Part shown: piece by piece, positions 46,624 through 54,599 of the stretch
How positions within the stretch are numbered: the first letter of the stretch is position 1
How the letters are laid out: each line of letters starts with the position of its first letter
Assembly: GCA_944325215.1 (NCBI GenBank)
Contig: CALUZC010000006.1
Location: forward strand, 1-64,000
DNA length: 64,000 bases
Origin: an uncultured Mucispirillum sp.
GTDB lineage: Bacteria > Chrysiogenota > Deferribacteres > Deferribacterales > Mucispirillaceae
Direction: 5' to 3'
Notes under the pieces: model-generated
Told to the model about the DNA's origin: nothing
The model's input: the letters and a program-made list of their open reading frames with translations, nothing else
Databases searched by the model: none
Position numbers and translations under genes: made by a program

Positions 46624-48740
46624 TTCTTTTTGTCTGTTTTATAATATCCACTTACAAGCCAGCATTGTTTTTCCCCTTGCCAGTCTAATGAAACCAAACC
46701 TTTCTTATCATTTGTTTCTACAAATAACTTTTTAGGCAATTTCTCATTTTTATTTTTTGGCATATTCATATAACTTGCTCCATTTTTTAGCAATGGTATC
46801 AACTCATTCTTTACAAATTCATTACCGTCAAATCCATCTTGGTTTCGCCGTTTTATAATATGTGCTAACCCATAACCTTTACTTGTATTTGTTTTAATTG
46901 TCCCATAAGGTATATCTACACCATAACCTGCAACAGTTATCACATCAGGCACATAACCTTCTTTTTTATCAAGTAAAAAATTTATTGCAACTTGCCCTTT
47001 GCCAGAATATTTTGTATATGCTGTTCCCCATTCTTCTGGTCGGACTCTTTGCTCATTTTCTATGTCGCCACCACCAAGAAGCAATTCCCCGGTTTCTCTA
47101 TCTATTAAAACCCTTTTACCATTTTTTAATGTCCGCCATTCTGCACCTTCAATATAAACATCTATATCATCATCTTCTATATATTTTTGGTTATCCTGTT
47201 CAGCACGAAAACCGACATGTGCGGGTGTAGTGCTGTCTGCTCCGTCAGGGGAAAGGTGGAAAGGGGAGAAACGGGATTCTCCACTTTCCAGAGAGTCCAT
47301 CCACTGATTAAATATTTCCTGTTCCACTTCACTATTTTCTGGTATTTTATAATCTTCTAAATCTATCCAATCAAATTTAAAATTATCTTCACTAATTGCT
47401 CTTATTGCATCTTTTCCTGTAACAACTCCGCTCATTATAAGTTTTGAAATGTAGTCAGCTTTTAAATTATTTATCTCTACCTGCTCTTTTTGTTTAATCT
47501 GTTTTCTTGGGTTAAACTCATATTTTGGTTCATCTAATATTCCAGCTTTAAAGCATAATACATACTCTGCGGCTTTTTCCATAACAGGTATAACTACTGA
47601 TTTTGCATAACCATCTATTACATCATAAAAATTATTTTCATCATATTCCCCAGTAGCATTAAAGCCCCTTGGAGAAAGCCCTAATAATTTTGTTACAGGT
47701 ATGCCACGAGTTGAAGCTGTCATAAGCTCATACATTTGTGATAGTAGATTATCCATACCAGATAAACTTGTAACAGTTTCAATCCATTCTTCATCTTTGG
47801 CAAGTAATAGTGTAGCAAGGTTATTGCTTGTAGCATTCATATATTTTACTCTTGCCTGTGTTTGTGGGTCTGCTATTTTTTGGGCAGTAGTTTTAATAAT
47901 TTTTGTGCGAAATCTAAGTATTAAATCACTTATACTCTGACGGACAGTATCAGCATTAGATACATAGTTTTTCATATAAAAGGAAAGGGGAAGTCCTAAG
48001 TAATTATAAAGTGGTTTTATTAAATCAGGCACAGAATAAAATACTATTGGTATAAGCCTTGTTTTATGCACTGTAGTAGAAGCACCCAGCACCCACCATA
48101 AATCAGGCTGCATATAGTTATTTTTTAATGGATTAAATGTATTTACCTGCACAGGTGCTGCCTGCCATGGCTCAATTACAGTAAGCCCAGTAATTTTATT
48201 TTTTTTAGAAGTTTTTTCATTAATATATAGTGGCAGGCTTAAATTAGTATCATCAGTATTTATATAAATAAATGCTCCGCCATATTCTAATGCTCTCTGC
48301 ACTGCAAGTCGTATTTTATTATAAAAATCAAGAGAATTTAAAACCATTTCAAAATTTTCTATATCCAAATGAGCTGATATCCATTTTCCGCCACTTTTAA
48401 ATATCTCTCTTGTAATCACATCTATTGCCTTGCTTATCATGCTGTCAGTTGCTAAATTCGCACATTCTTGATAGCTTAATCTATTTAATATATGATGTGA
48501 GTATTGCTGCAGTGAATTATTTACACCAATAGAAGCAGCATAATTCTGCCAGCTTGAAAAATTTCTATAAGCAAGCCCTGCCACATCAGCTGGCATATTA
48601 TCAAATGTCCTAATCGGTGCAATATCTGATAAATTAATATTCCTGCTTTCATAAGCTCGGCTGTCAATATACTGCACTTTATCTATATTACTGTCTTCAA
48701 CTTTTATTTTTTCACTTCTAAATATATCTAATAGTCCCAT
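46617..48740 (-). CDS. Portal protein (DUF1073-like) with C-terminal nuclease-like domain
   Basis: 707 residues. Residues about 50-450 form the portal core (SMISKAIDVITREIFKSGGK, GGAFIYINTDDTNLSLPL, GYAKSVVIPVMEKAAEYVLC). Residues about 482-509 are an in-frame insertion of structured repeat F5. The last about 150 residues, with GYGLAHIIKRRNQDGFDGNE and QCWLVSGYYK, resemble the phage-fused Barnase/EndoU/ColicinE5/RelE-like (PBECR) nuclease domains often attached to portal or minor-head proteins. If active, it would enter the cell with the DNA or act on host RNA. Confidence 0.82.
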   Translation of the reverse strand: MGLLDIFRSEKIKVEDSNIDKVQYIDSRAYESRNINLSDIAPIRTFDNMPADVAGLAYRNFSSWQNYAASIGVNNSLQQYSHHILNRLSYQECANLATDSMISKAIDVITREIFKSGGKWISAHLDIENFEMVLNSLDFYNKIRLAVQRALEYGGAFIYINTDDTNLSLPLYINEKTSKKNKITGLTVIEPWQAAPVQVNTFNPLKNNYMQPDLWWVLGASTTVHKTRLIPIVFYSVPDLIKPLYNYLGLPLSFYMKNYVSNADTVRQSISDLILRFRTKIIKTTAQKIADPQTQARVKYMNATSNNLATLLLAKDEEWIETVTSLSGMDNLLSQMYELMTASTRGIPVTKLLGLSPRGFNATGEYDENNFYDVIDGYAKSVVIPVMEKAAEYVLCFKAGILDEPKYEFNPRKQIKQKEQVEINNLKADYISKLIMSGVVTGKDAIRAISEDNFKFDWIDLEDYKIPENSEVEQEIFNQWMDSLESGESRFSPFHLSPDGADSTTPAHVGFRAEQDNQKYIEDDDIDVYIEGAEWRTLKNGKRVLIDRETGELLLGGGDIENEQRVRPEEWGTAYTKYSGKGQVAINFLLDKKEGYVPDVITVAGYGVDIPYGTIKTNTSKGYGLAHIIKRRNQDGFDGNEFVKNELIPLLKNGASYMNMPKNKNEKLPKKLFVETNDKKGLVSLDWQGEKQCWLVSGYYKTDKKKR
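47213..47297. repeat. Structured repeat family 2, copy F5, in frame inside the portal gene
   Basis: CCGACATGTGCGGG (hairpin 1 core), a short second part, then GGAAAGGGGAGAA...TTCTCCACTTTCC (hairpin 3). It is translated in frame as SGESRFSPFHLSPDGADSTT, a segment unlike the rest of the protein. Confidence 0.75.
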
Positions 48741-48786
48741 TGTAACTCCTAATATGTTAATAATTTATATTCCTTCATTAATAGTG

Positions 48787-48902
48787 ATTATAAAAATCAT
48801 GGGCGTGAACCGTGATTTTTATCCCTATGAAATTTTTATATGGTGAATATAAAAATTTTGCATTAGGGGAAAGATAGAAAGGGGACTTGTCCCCGTTCTA
48901 AA
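48787..48902 (+). repeat. Structured repeat family 2, copy F2
   Basis: Hairpins: (1) ATAAAAATCA / TGATTTTTAT with loop TGGGCGTGAACCG; (2) CCCTATGAAATTTTTATAT / ATATAAAAATTTTGCATTAG with loop GGTGA; (3) GGGGAC / GTCCCC. It is nearly identical to F3 in parts 1 and 2 and fills the spacer between terminase and portal genes. Confidence 0.88.
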
Positions 48903-48935
48903 AGCTCAACACAGAGTAAAGCCAAAAAGAAAAGC

Positions 48936-50375
48936 CTAGATATTCCATATCTTATTTACTTTCTCATAATCTACTTGCTCATAATTACCTAGCTCTGCTC
49001 TCGCATACACTCCCAGCAAACATGCAATAACACTATCTCCATGCCGTTTTAAATGGCTGTCCTTTTCATTTACTCTCTCCACTATTTTTGGCACACCTTT
49101 CACAAGCTTTACACTCCTAAAATCTGCCAAAATATCAGCCGATTTTGGAAGAGTTATAGTCTTATCTTCCAATGCTGCTTTCAATTTTGGAAAAGCATTT
49201 AAATAAAATGTCTCACTGGCTTTTACAGATATTATTAAATCTTCGCCATATCTCTCAGTGCAGCTTTCAGCCAGATATTCTCCATTACCCCTTGCATCAA
49301 ATCCGCCTCCATTAAAGCGGGGTAGCCTGTCTATTATATAATGGGCTATTCTCTCCTGCACCTTGTGTGGTGCATTTCTTATTTCAACTATAAATGGAGT
49401 AGATAGTGTTAAGTCCTTATTTTCAGATAATATCCAAAACACAGAAAGGTCACTGCTGCGTGCAAAGTCTTCACCAATAAAGTGTCTGTTATTTATGTTT
49501 AGATTCTTTAATAACTCAGATATATTATCATCTAAAAAATCACTTACATAAGAAGAACGTCTTGCCTCATTCCATGATGCAAAATCTTCACTTGGTGGGT
49601 TAAATCTCACTATTGGTATATCTGCCTGCATACAGCTTTCAACTAAGAATGATGTAAAATAAGCACCACCACTTTTTGAAGGTATGCAGCGTAACTCTTC
49701 ATCAGAGCTTTCGCCATAGTCTGCATATATCGAAGTTATCCATTCATCTTTTGCAGTCTTCATTTTTGTTATTTCTCTAACTCTTTCATAAAGACCATCA
49801 TTAATAGCATCATCAAAAGTAGTTCTATGTAATGAGTAGTTAAGTCTGCCTTTTCTTATATCTTCAATATACTCGTTAAAAATATTATCTTCGCCAAAAT
49901 GAGTGCTTATAACTGCTACTTTACCTCCCCATATTAAAAAGGCAAGGGCAGCTTTCATTGTCTCTTTTAAATCATCATGGAATGCTGCTTCATCTATTAC
50001 AGCTTTTCCTTGCTTACCACGTAAGTTTGAAGGGCGTCCAGAAAGGGCAGTGATTTTAAAGCCTGAATGAAATGTAATAGAGTATGATAATATTTTTTTA
50101 TCTTCATCTATTATTTCATTATCATATATTTTTGATACAGCTTGATTTAGTTTTTTTGCCCAGTCAGCACATGTTTCTATATATTCTTTTGCCATATCTT
50201 TATTATATCCTATATACCAAACATCCATGCCTTTATTACTGCAAGCAGTAAGCACATTATCAAGTGCCTCAGCCCATGTCACACCAATACGACGGCTTTT
50301 TTCATAGAATTTTACAGAAGCAGTATCTGATACCCACTTTTTCTGATATGGTAAAAGTATGCTGTCTATTTTCAT
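48936..50375 (-). CDS. Terminase large subunit (Mu gp28-like)
   Basis: About 479 residues from the ATG at 50,375 (GAAGGA upstream). ATPase Walker A-like EKSRRIGVTWAEA, Walker B GKAVIDEAAFHDD, and a nuclease domain (GEDFARSSDLSVFWILSENK, with acidic residues in FDARGNGEYLAE). It packages DNA into the prohead. It lies between the small terminase and portal genes. Confidence 0.9.
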   Translation of the reverse strand: MKIDSILLPYQKKWVSDTASVKFYEKSRRIGVTWAEALDNVLTACSNKGMDVWYIGYNKDMAKEYIETCADWAKKLNQAVSKIYDNEIIDEDKKILSYSITFHSGFKITALSGRPSNLRGKQGKAVIDEAAFHDDLKETMKAALAFLIWGGKVAVISTHFGEDNIFNEYIEDIRKGRLNYSLHRTTFDDAINDGLYERVREITKMKTAKDEWITSIYADYGESSDEELRCIPSKSGGAYFTSFLVESCMQADIPIVRFNPPSEDFASWNEARRSSYVSDFLDDNISELLKNLNINNRHFIGEDFARSSDLSVFWILSENKDLTLSTPFIVEIRNAPHKVQERIAHYIIDRLPRFNGGGFDARGNGEYLAESCTERYGEDLIISVKASETFYLNAFPKLKAALEDKTITLPKSADILADFRSVKLVKGVPKIVERVNEKDSHLKRHGDSVIACLLGVYARAELGNYEQVDYEKVNKIWNI

Positions 50376-50396
50376 AATAATTCCTTCATTAATAGT

Positions 50397-50517
50397 AATC
50401 ATAAAAATCACGGGCGTGAACCGTGATTTTTATCCCTATGAAATTTTTATATGGTGAATATAAAAATTTTGCATTAGGGGGAAGGTGGAAAGGGGGATAT
50501 ATCCCCCTTCCAGTTAT
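50397..50517 (+). repeat. Structured repeat family 2, copy F3
   Basis: As F2, with hairpin 1 ATAAAAATCACGG / CCGTGATTTTTAT and a longer hairpin 3 GGAAAGGGGGA / TCCCCCTTCC. It fills the spacer between the two terminase genes. Confidence 0.88.
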
Positions 50518-50963
50518 TATATCCCTAAAAGTTCTTTTCTAATTTCATCTATGTTTTCATGTTTTAACCCTGTATTTTTCTTTTTATCTTTAGGGTTGAT
50601 TTTATTTCTTAGGTTTATTAATTTTTCACAAAGCTGATTATAAACATACATTGCTTGGTTATCTACTTTACCAGCTGGTAGATTATCAAAATACACATCG
50701 TATCTTTCTTTTTGCTTTTGTAAATCCTGCAATAATGTTTCTTCAAAAGATATAGTAGTATCCTGTGCAGCTTGCTTTTTGATATCAATATTAGATGCTC
50801 TAGTATTCCAATCAAGCTTAACCCGCCAGGAAGCAATAGTTGTGCGGGTGATACTATAACCTGCATTGCTTAAAAGTCGCACAACTTCACTGTCATTTCT
50901 TGTATCATACCAAAAAAGAAAGGCTTTCTCTTTTACTTCATTAGAGTAGATATTTTTTGACAT
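50517..50963 (-). CDS. Terminase small subunit-like, DUF1804-type
   Basis: 148 residues. N-terminal helix-turn-helix region (EKAFLFWYDTRNDSEVVRLL, then SITRTTIASWRVKLDW), a coiled central part and a basic C-terminus (KINPKDKKKNTG). Its position directly before the large terminase supports DNA recognition during packaging. Confidence 0.75.
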   Translation of the reverse strand: MSKNIYSNEVKEKAFLFWYDTRNDSEVVRLLSNAGYSITRTTIASWRVKLDWNTRASNIDIKKQAAQDTTISFEETLLQDLQKQKERYDVYFDNLPAGKVDNQAMYVYNQLCEKLINLRNKINPKDKKKNTGLKHENIDEIRKELLGI

Positions 50964-51260
50964 TTACACATTTACTCCAATATCGCTTATTAAATTATCT
51001 AATAAATCAATACCTTTTTTAGATAGAGTGATTATAAGTATGTACTTTTGAAAATATGTTACTTTTACATAACCACCATCGTTTAAATACTCTATCAGAC
51101 TTGCTAACTCTCTTTTTGATAAGCTATGCCCTTGAAGCTCAAGGGCTTTTTGCAGCACAACAAAATCAACCCCTTCAGGATATTTTTGTTTTAAGTTTTG
51201 CAGGATAAGCCCACGACGATGTTGGTTTTCAATATTTTCTATTTCTGTTTTATTTAACAT
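50964..51260 (-). CDS. Small winged-helix-like phage protein (Mu gp26-region)
   Basis: 98 residues with a winged-helix pattern: LILQNLKQKYPEGVDFVVLQ, LSKRELASLIEYLNDGGYVK, and YILIITLSKKGIDLL. Similar genes lie just before the small terminase in Mu-like phages. No function is assigned. It abuts the next gene with no spacer. Confidence 0.65.
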   Translation of the reverse strand: MLNKTEIENIENQHRRGLILQNLKQKYPEGVDFVVLQKALELQGHSLSKRELASLIEYLNDGGYVKVTYFQKYILIITLSKKGIDLLDNLISDIGVNV

Positions 51261-51567
51261 CTTTATTATCCTCTAATCGTATTTTAATATAAGATATATC
51301 TTCACTTATTTTTTTTAGTGTCATTTCAACAGCGTCTTCTCTCTGTTTTGCTTCACGCAGATAGTGTTCTAATGCAGTAACACTTTTTACAAGCTCTTCA
51401 AAAGCAGATACCTGCCTTTCTTGCATATCTAAATATTTTTGACCTACTATTTTTAATACTTTATATAAAACAAACATTAAAAGCCCTGTAAAAAGCATAC
51501 CAGGAGCTAACATCATCACAAGTAAACTCTTATCTGAAAGTATTGTATTTATTAATCCTACATCCAT
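51250..51567 (-). CDS. Holin-like / membrane-coiled-coil protein
   Basis: About 105 residues from the ATG at 51,567 (GGAGAT upstream). One membrane helix (residues about 14-38, LAPGMLFTGLLMFVLYKVL), then a coiled coil ending in charged residues. Its place within the lysis module suggests a holin-like or packaging-associated role. It overlaps the next gene by 11 bp. Confidence 0.6.
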   Translation of the reverse strand: MDVGLINTILSDKSLLVMMLAPGMLFTGLLMFVLYKVLKIVGQKYLDMQERQVSAFEELVKSVTALEHYLREAKQREDAVEMTLKKISEDISYIKIRLEDNKDVK

Positions 51568-51603
51568 ATATTTATCTCCATATTTTAAAATCATTTTAAA
51601 ATT

Positions 51604-51630
51604 AACCTACCGAGAAAAACTCGGCAGGTT
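51604..51630. terminator. Hairpin upstream of the holin-like gene
   Basis: Stem AACCTACCGAG / CTCGGCAGGTT with one mismatched pair, followed on the plus strand by GTTTTT. On the minus strand it would sit in the late transcript leader. Confidence 0.6.
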
Positions 51631-51659
51631 GTTTTTACTGCTTTTTACTTTTTTTGGAA

Positions 51660-51750
51660 GGTGCAGGACGCACCGCCTTTAGTAAGTGCGAGAGCATTCA
51701 CTGCGACCAAACGCCAAATAAAAAATACAAGGATGTATTTTTTATTTTTT
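51660..51750 (+). repeat. Structured repeat family 3, copy G2 (CsrA-like hairpins)
   Basis: Hairpin GGTGC AGGAC GCACC (51,660-51,674), a middle AGTG / CACT stem, then AAAAAATACAAGGATGTATT. ATACAAGGATGT (51,725-51,736) matches RUACARGGAUGU exactly. The end overlaps the tiny membrane gene at 51,742. Confidence 0.82.
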
Positions 51751-51840
51751 GTTTTTAAAGTATTCAACTGTTTTACAGCCAAACCAGCCTACAATTAAGC
51801 CAAAAAGCAAACAAACAGTCATCCAGCCCCAACAAGCCAT
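51742..51840 (-). CDS. Tiny membrane protein of the lysis region (32 aa)
   Basis: 32 residues: MACWGWMTVCLLFGLIVGWF, then GCKTVEYFKNKK. One membrane helix and a basic tail. GAGGT precedes the ATG. Its setting between the holin-like and spanin genes suggests a lysis accessory (antiholin or second holin), but this is only inference. Its last codons lie inside the hairpin of repeat G2. Confidence 0.6.
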   Translation of the reverse strand: MACWGWMTVCLLFGLIVGWFGCKTVEYFKNKK

Positions 51841-51867
51841 AATTCACCTCATCATATTTATTTTTAA

Positions 51868-51987
51868 GGTAATAAGATTTTTTCTTTAATCTAGGCGGAT
51901 TGAGAAAATTACGAATGAGTTTACAAAATAGGTAAATGATTGAGTAATTTTTTCAACCAACAACGAATAAAGGAAAAAGATATTACC
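51868..51987 (+). repeat. Structured repeat family 1, copy D
   Basis: Outer stem GGTAATA / TATTACC with AGA opposite GA, then TTTTTTCTTTA / TAAAGGAAAAA. CTAGGCGGA. Inner stem TTGAGAAAATTAC / GTAATTTTTTCAA. Apical GAGTTTACA...GGTAAATGA. ACAACGAA. It includes the stop codon of the spanin gene at 51,983. Confidence 0.88.
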
Positions 51988-52225
51988 GTTTTTCAAAGCA
52001 TTTAATAGCTGCTTCTAAACTCTTTACATATGCCACTAAATCCGCAATATTCAGCATCAATATTGCTGTATTTTTTTCACTGCCAATATGGCTTTTATTA
52101 TCAAGCTGTTTTAACTCCACCCGTGCAGGCACAGCACACTGTTTATTTTTTACTATCACTTGACTGTGCTGTGAACATGCTCCAGTAATTATTAATATAA
52201 TTAATAGCAATATTACTTTTTTCAT
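51983..52225 (-). CDS. Rz1-like outer-membrane spanin lipoprotein
   Basis: 80 residues. Signal with lipobox ITGAC, then a short mature part of about 63 residues. The start lies inside the end of the Rz-like gene (83-bp overlap, different frame), the classic overlapped Rz/Rz1 arrangement. The Rz1 partner would bridge to the inner-membrane spanin and fuse the envelope at lysis. Confidence 0.72.
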   Translation of the reverse strand: MKKVILLLIILIITGACSQHSQVIVKNKQCAVPARVELKQLDNKSHIGSEKNTAILMLNIADLVAYVKSLEAAIKCFEKR

Positions 52226-52610
52226 AACTTATCACCTTTGATAGCATTGGGGCGGTGCGGTCTTCCGCCCCAGCTTTTGAGCCATTGTGCAAATTTATTT
52301 CGGAGGGAGTTTGTTTTTTACCAACATCATAAGTAGGCTCAATACTTAAAAATGTTAGTAAATTCTCTCTTGCTTTCAACCTTTCATTACATATACTTTC
52401 TGCTTCTAATACCTGCTCTTGCAGGCTTGCAATATTTTTATCTATTTCAGTAATAGCAACATCTCTTAACTTTATCATTTCAGTAAGCCTTGCATTTTCT
52501 TTTGTAAGTTTATTATTACTTGCTTTTTCAATACCTAAAAGCACAGATAAAACCACCAGCATAGCAAAAAGAAAAAGTATTATATATTTACTTAACGCAT
52601 TTATATTCAT
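52143..52610 (-). CDS. Rz-like inner-membrane spanin
   Basis: About 155 residues from the ATG at 52,610. N-terminal membrane helix (YIILFLFAMLVVLSVLLGI), then a coiled-coil periplasmic part (NKLTKENARLTEMIKLRDVA) and a less ordered tail. It directly follows the endolysin and overlaps the Rz1-like gene. Confidence 0.75.
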   Translation of the reverse strand: MNINALSKYIILFLFAMLVVLSVLLGIEKASNNKLTKENARLTEMIKLRDVAITEIDKNIASLQEQVLEAESICNERLKARENLLTFLSIEPTYDVGKKQTPSEINLHNGSKAGAEDRTAPMLSKVISYEKSNIAINYINNYWSMFTAQSSDSKK

Positions 52611-52621
52611 ATCACATACCA

Positions 52622-52657
52622 TGTCATTCTGAGCCTGATTTATCAGGCGAAGAATCT
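52622..52657. repeat. CATTCTGA...GAAGAATCT palindromic repeat, copy H2
   Basis: TGTCATTCTGA, hairpin GCCTGA / TCAGGC, then GAAGAATCT. It fills the spacer between endolysin and spanin genes and touches the endolysin stop. Confidence 0.85.
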
Positions 52658-53039
52658 ACTCACTCTCTTTATCGCTGGCTAATTCAAAGTGAGGATAGTC
52701 AACTAAACCTTTAAAATTTTTACCCCATTTTATTTTGATACCCAGTTCTTCTGCTTTTGCCATAATTTTTTCACCTAGTTTTTCAAAAGCTGGTATATCT
52801 TCCCAGTTCAGTGGCAGCGGCACAACATCTACAGCTAAAGATGGTTTATGATTATGTTTAGACTGTCCCCAGCGAGCTTTACTTGCCCCACTATTATATG
52901 CTTTTTCCTGCTCTGCTTTACCTCTATGGCCACAAATTACGGCACATTTTTCCGTTTCTGCCACAGCTTCTATTAGTTTTATTAAATCACTATGGCAGGT
53001 GTTTAATTTGGTTTGACTTTTTGTAGATAATTTTGGCAT
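52656..53039 (-). CDS. Endolysin, peptidase M15 (L-Ala-D-Glu type)
   Basis: 127 residues. Zinc-site signatures: SKHNHKPSLAVDVVPLP (HxxxxxxxD) and DYPHFEL (final His). This fits M15 phage peptidases that cut the peptidoglycan stem peptide. It has no signal peptide, so release needs a holin. It is the first gene of the late arm, 47 bp after a late-promoter element. Confidence 0.92.
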   Translation of the reverse strand: MPKLSTKSQTKLNTCHSDLIKLIEAVAETEKCAVICGHRGKAEQEKAYNSGASKARWGQSKHNHKPSLAVDVVPLPLNWEDIPAFEKLGEKIMAKAEELGIKIKWGKNFKGLVDYPHFELASDKESE

Positions 53040-53085
53040 ATAATCAACTCCTTATGTGTTGATTATAGATAATTAGATAATATTA

Positions 53086-53120
53086 ATACAGATAAGCTGT
53101 ATTATTAATATTTATTATAA
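53086..53120 (-). promoter_or_regulatory. Putative late-promoter element, copy 4
   Basis: On the minus strand: TATAATAAATATTAATAATA, CAGCTTA, TCTGTAT. It is 47 bp upstream of the endolysin gene, the position of Plys in Mu. Confidence 0.65.
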
Positions 53121-53123
53121 AAA

Positions 53124-53306
53124 AGGGTAAAAAGAGACCCTGCCATAAAAGCAGGGCGTACCCTATTTATATTTCATAAGCATATAGTGCTTATATTATT
53201 TTTCCATTGTTATTCATATTTCTTTATTATATAACTTTTAAAATGATAAATTTTTATACATCATTTTAAATTTCTCTTTAATAATATACAGGGCGAAAGC
53301 CCTGTA
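53124..53306. terminator. Hairpins between endolysin and membrane-protein genes
   Basis: A nested hairpin AGGGTA / TACCCT with CCCTGC / GCAGGG (53,124-53,164), and a second TACAGGGC GAAA GCCCTGTA (53,287-53,306) directly after the stop of the gene at 53,308. They would end the repressor/membrane-protein transcript before the late arm. Confidence 0.7.
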
Positions 53307-53307
53307 A

Positions 53308-54573
53308 TTATTTATTATTAACATATTTGTATAAATTCATTATTTCTTGGTCTGTCCAATTACGATTTTTTAAAACATCTTCTATATCTCTATCATCTTC
53401 TATAATATTATCTTTTGGTGCTGTTCTATTAGGATATTTTTTATAAATAATACCAACTTCATCATAATCATTCACATCAATTTTTGGTGTATTAATAATA
53501 TCTTGAATTATACGGCATACATTTTTATAAGAATAGTAAGAAAATGGAAGTTGTGGAATAAATCCTTGTTTTTCATACTCAAACCCATAATTTTCGGCAA
53601 ATGTATTTGTATTCATATTTAATGCTTTTATACATTTATTGATACCCATGAATACATATTTAGGTATAACTACTAAGTCAATATCATCTATAAAAAGCAT
53701 TGCATAACTCTTATTGTTTAGACCACTAGCACAAATATAAGCTGCCAATGTATAACAAATCAAAGCTTTATCATACATATTATTTTTTTCAAAAAAATAT
53801 GCATAATTCATTACAGTATTTTCATATGTTTTATATTGTTTGGTTTGTAATAATTGATGCATTCTAATTTCATATAGTTTGCTCATTTTTATAAAAGCAT
53901 TTTCATTTTTATATTCTTTTTTAATAATACTTAATTCATTTTTACTAACATCAAAATTATCTTCAAAAGCCATAATTTCAAATTCATATTTATTTAATAA
54001 TTGTTGGGCTTTTACTGTTGGAAAATAATATATTCTTCGCACATACTGTCCTATATTTTCAGAACTTATTGTATTATATAAACTATCTACAATTTCACTT
54101 TTTTTTGTTCCTGTGTTTATATTATATTTTTTTGTAATTTCTTTTAACTCATCAACTTTATAATGCTCAAATGCTTCTGTATGTTCATTTATAATACCCT
54201 GTGATTGAAGTTTTTTTAATATAGATTTTATTGTATATTGGCTAGGTTCTTTATAACCATATTTTTTTGATAATCGTCCATAATATTGCCAGTATTTTTG
54301 ATTAATAATAAACTTCTTTTTTAATACATCATAAAAAGTATTTTTATCAGTCATCATTAAGATATCCATTATATTTTTTGGAATACCTTGCTTTTGCTCA
54401 TACTTACTTTTTCTAAACCACATAAAATACAATGGTAATATTCCTAACAAAAAGATAACCAATAAGCTAGATACAATATTATTATTTTCAAAAATAGCGG
54501 CTAAACCAGCTAAAATAATTATACTAGAAAATATTGTTATAATAATTTTTATAAGTTTTACTATAAAACTCAT
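53308..54573 (-). CDS. Membrane protein with SAP-like region (prophage cargo)
   Basis: 421 residues. Two N-terminal membrane helices (about 5-27 and 34-52), then a soluble part. Residues about 138-170 (YKVDELKEITKKYNINTGTK, KSEIVDSLYNTIS) resemble a SAP helix-extension-helix, and the rest is helical. I recognise no full-length family. It lies beside the repressor on the same strand and outside the lytic modules, so it may be expressed in the lysogen as cargo, for example in phage exclusion. This role is inferred from position only. Confidence 0.65.
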   Translation of the reverse strand: MSFIVKLIKIIITIFSSIIILAGLAAIFENNNIVSSLLVIFLLGILPLYFMWFRKSKYEQKQGIPKNIMDILMMTDKNTFYDVLKKKFIINQKYWQYYGRLSKKYGYKEPSQYTIKSILKKLQSQGIINEHTEAFEHYKVDELKEITKKYNINTGTKKSEIVDSLYNTISSENIGQYVRRIYYFPTVKAQQLLNKYEFEIMAFEDNFDVSKNELSIIKKEYKNENAFIKMSKLYEIRMHQLLQTKQYKTYENTVMNYAYFFEKNNMYDKALICYTLAAYICASGLNNKSYAMLFIDDIDLVVIPKYVFMGINKCIKALNMNTNTFAENYGFEYEKQGFIPQLPFSYYSYKNVCRIIQDIINTPKIDVNDYDEVGIIYKKYPNRTAPKDNIIEDDRDIEDVLKNRNWTDQEIMNLYKYVNNK

Positions 54574-54599
54574 ATTTTCTCTCCTTTTTCATATTATTT

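Noticed and set aside
46617-48740. Calling the portal an anti-CBASS (Acb1) protein from its DUF1073-like similarity
   Set aside because: Gene order (between terminase and F-like head protein) and the core motifs support a portal; I see no evidence for nuclease activity on cyclic nucleotides.
27036-53039. Late genes as a separate prophage from the early genes at 55-64 kb
   Set aside because: Together the arms make one full, non-redundant Mu-like set of 37 kb, with matching inverted repeats at the outer ends and none between the arms.
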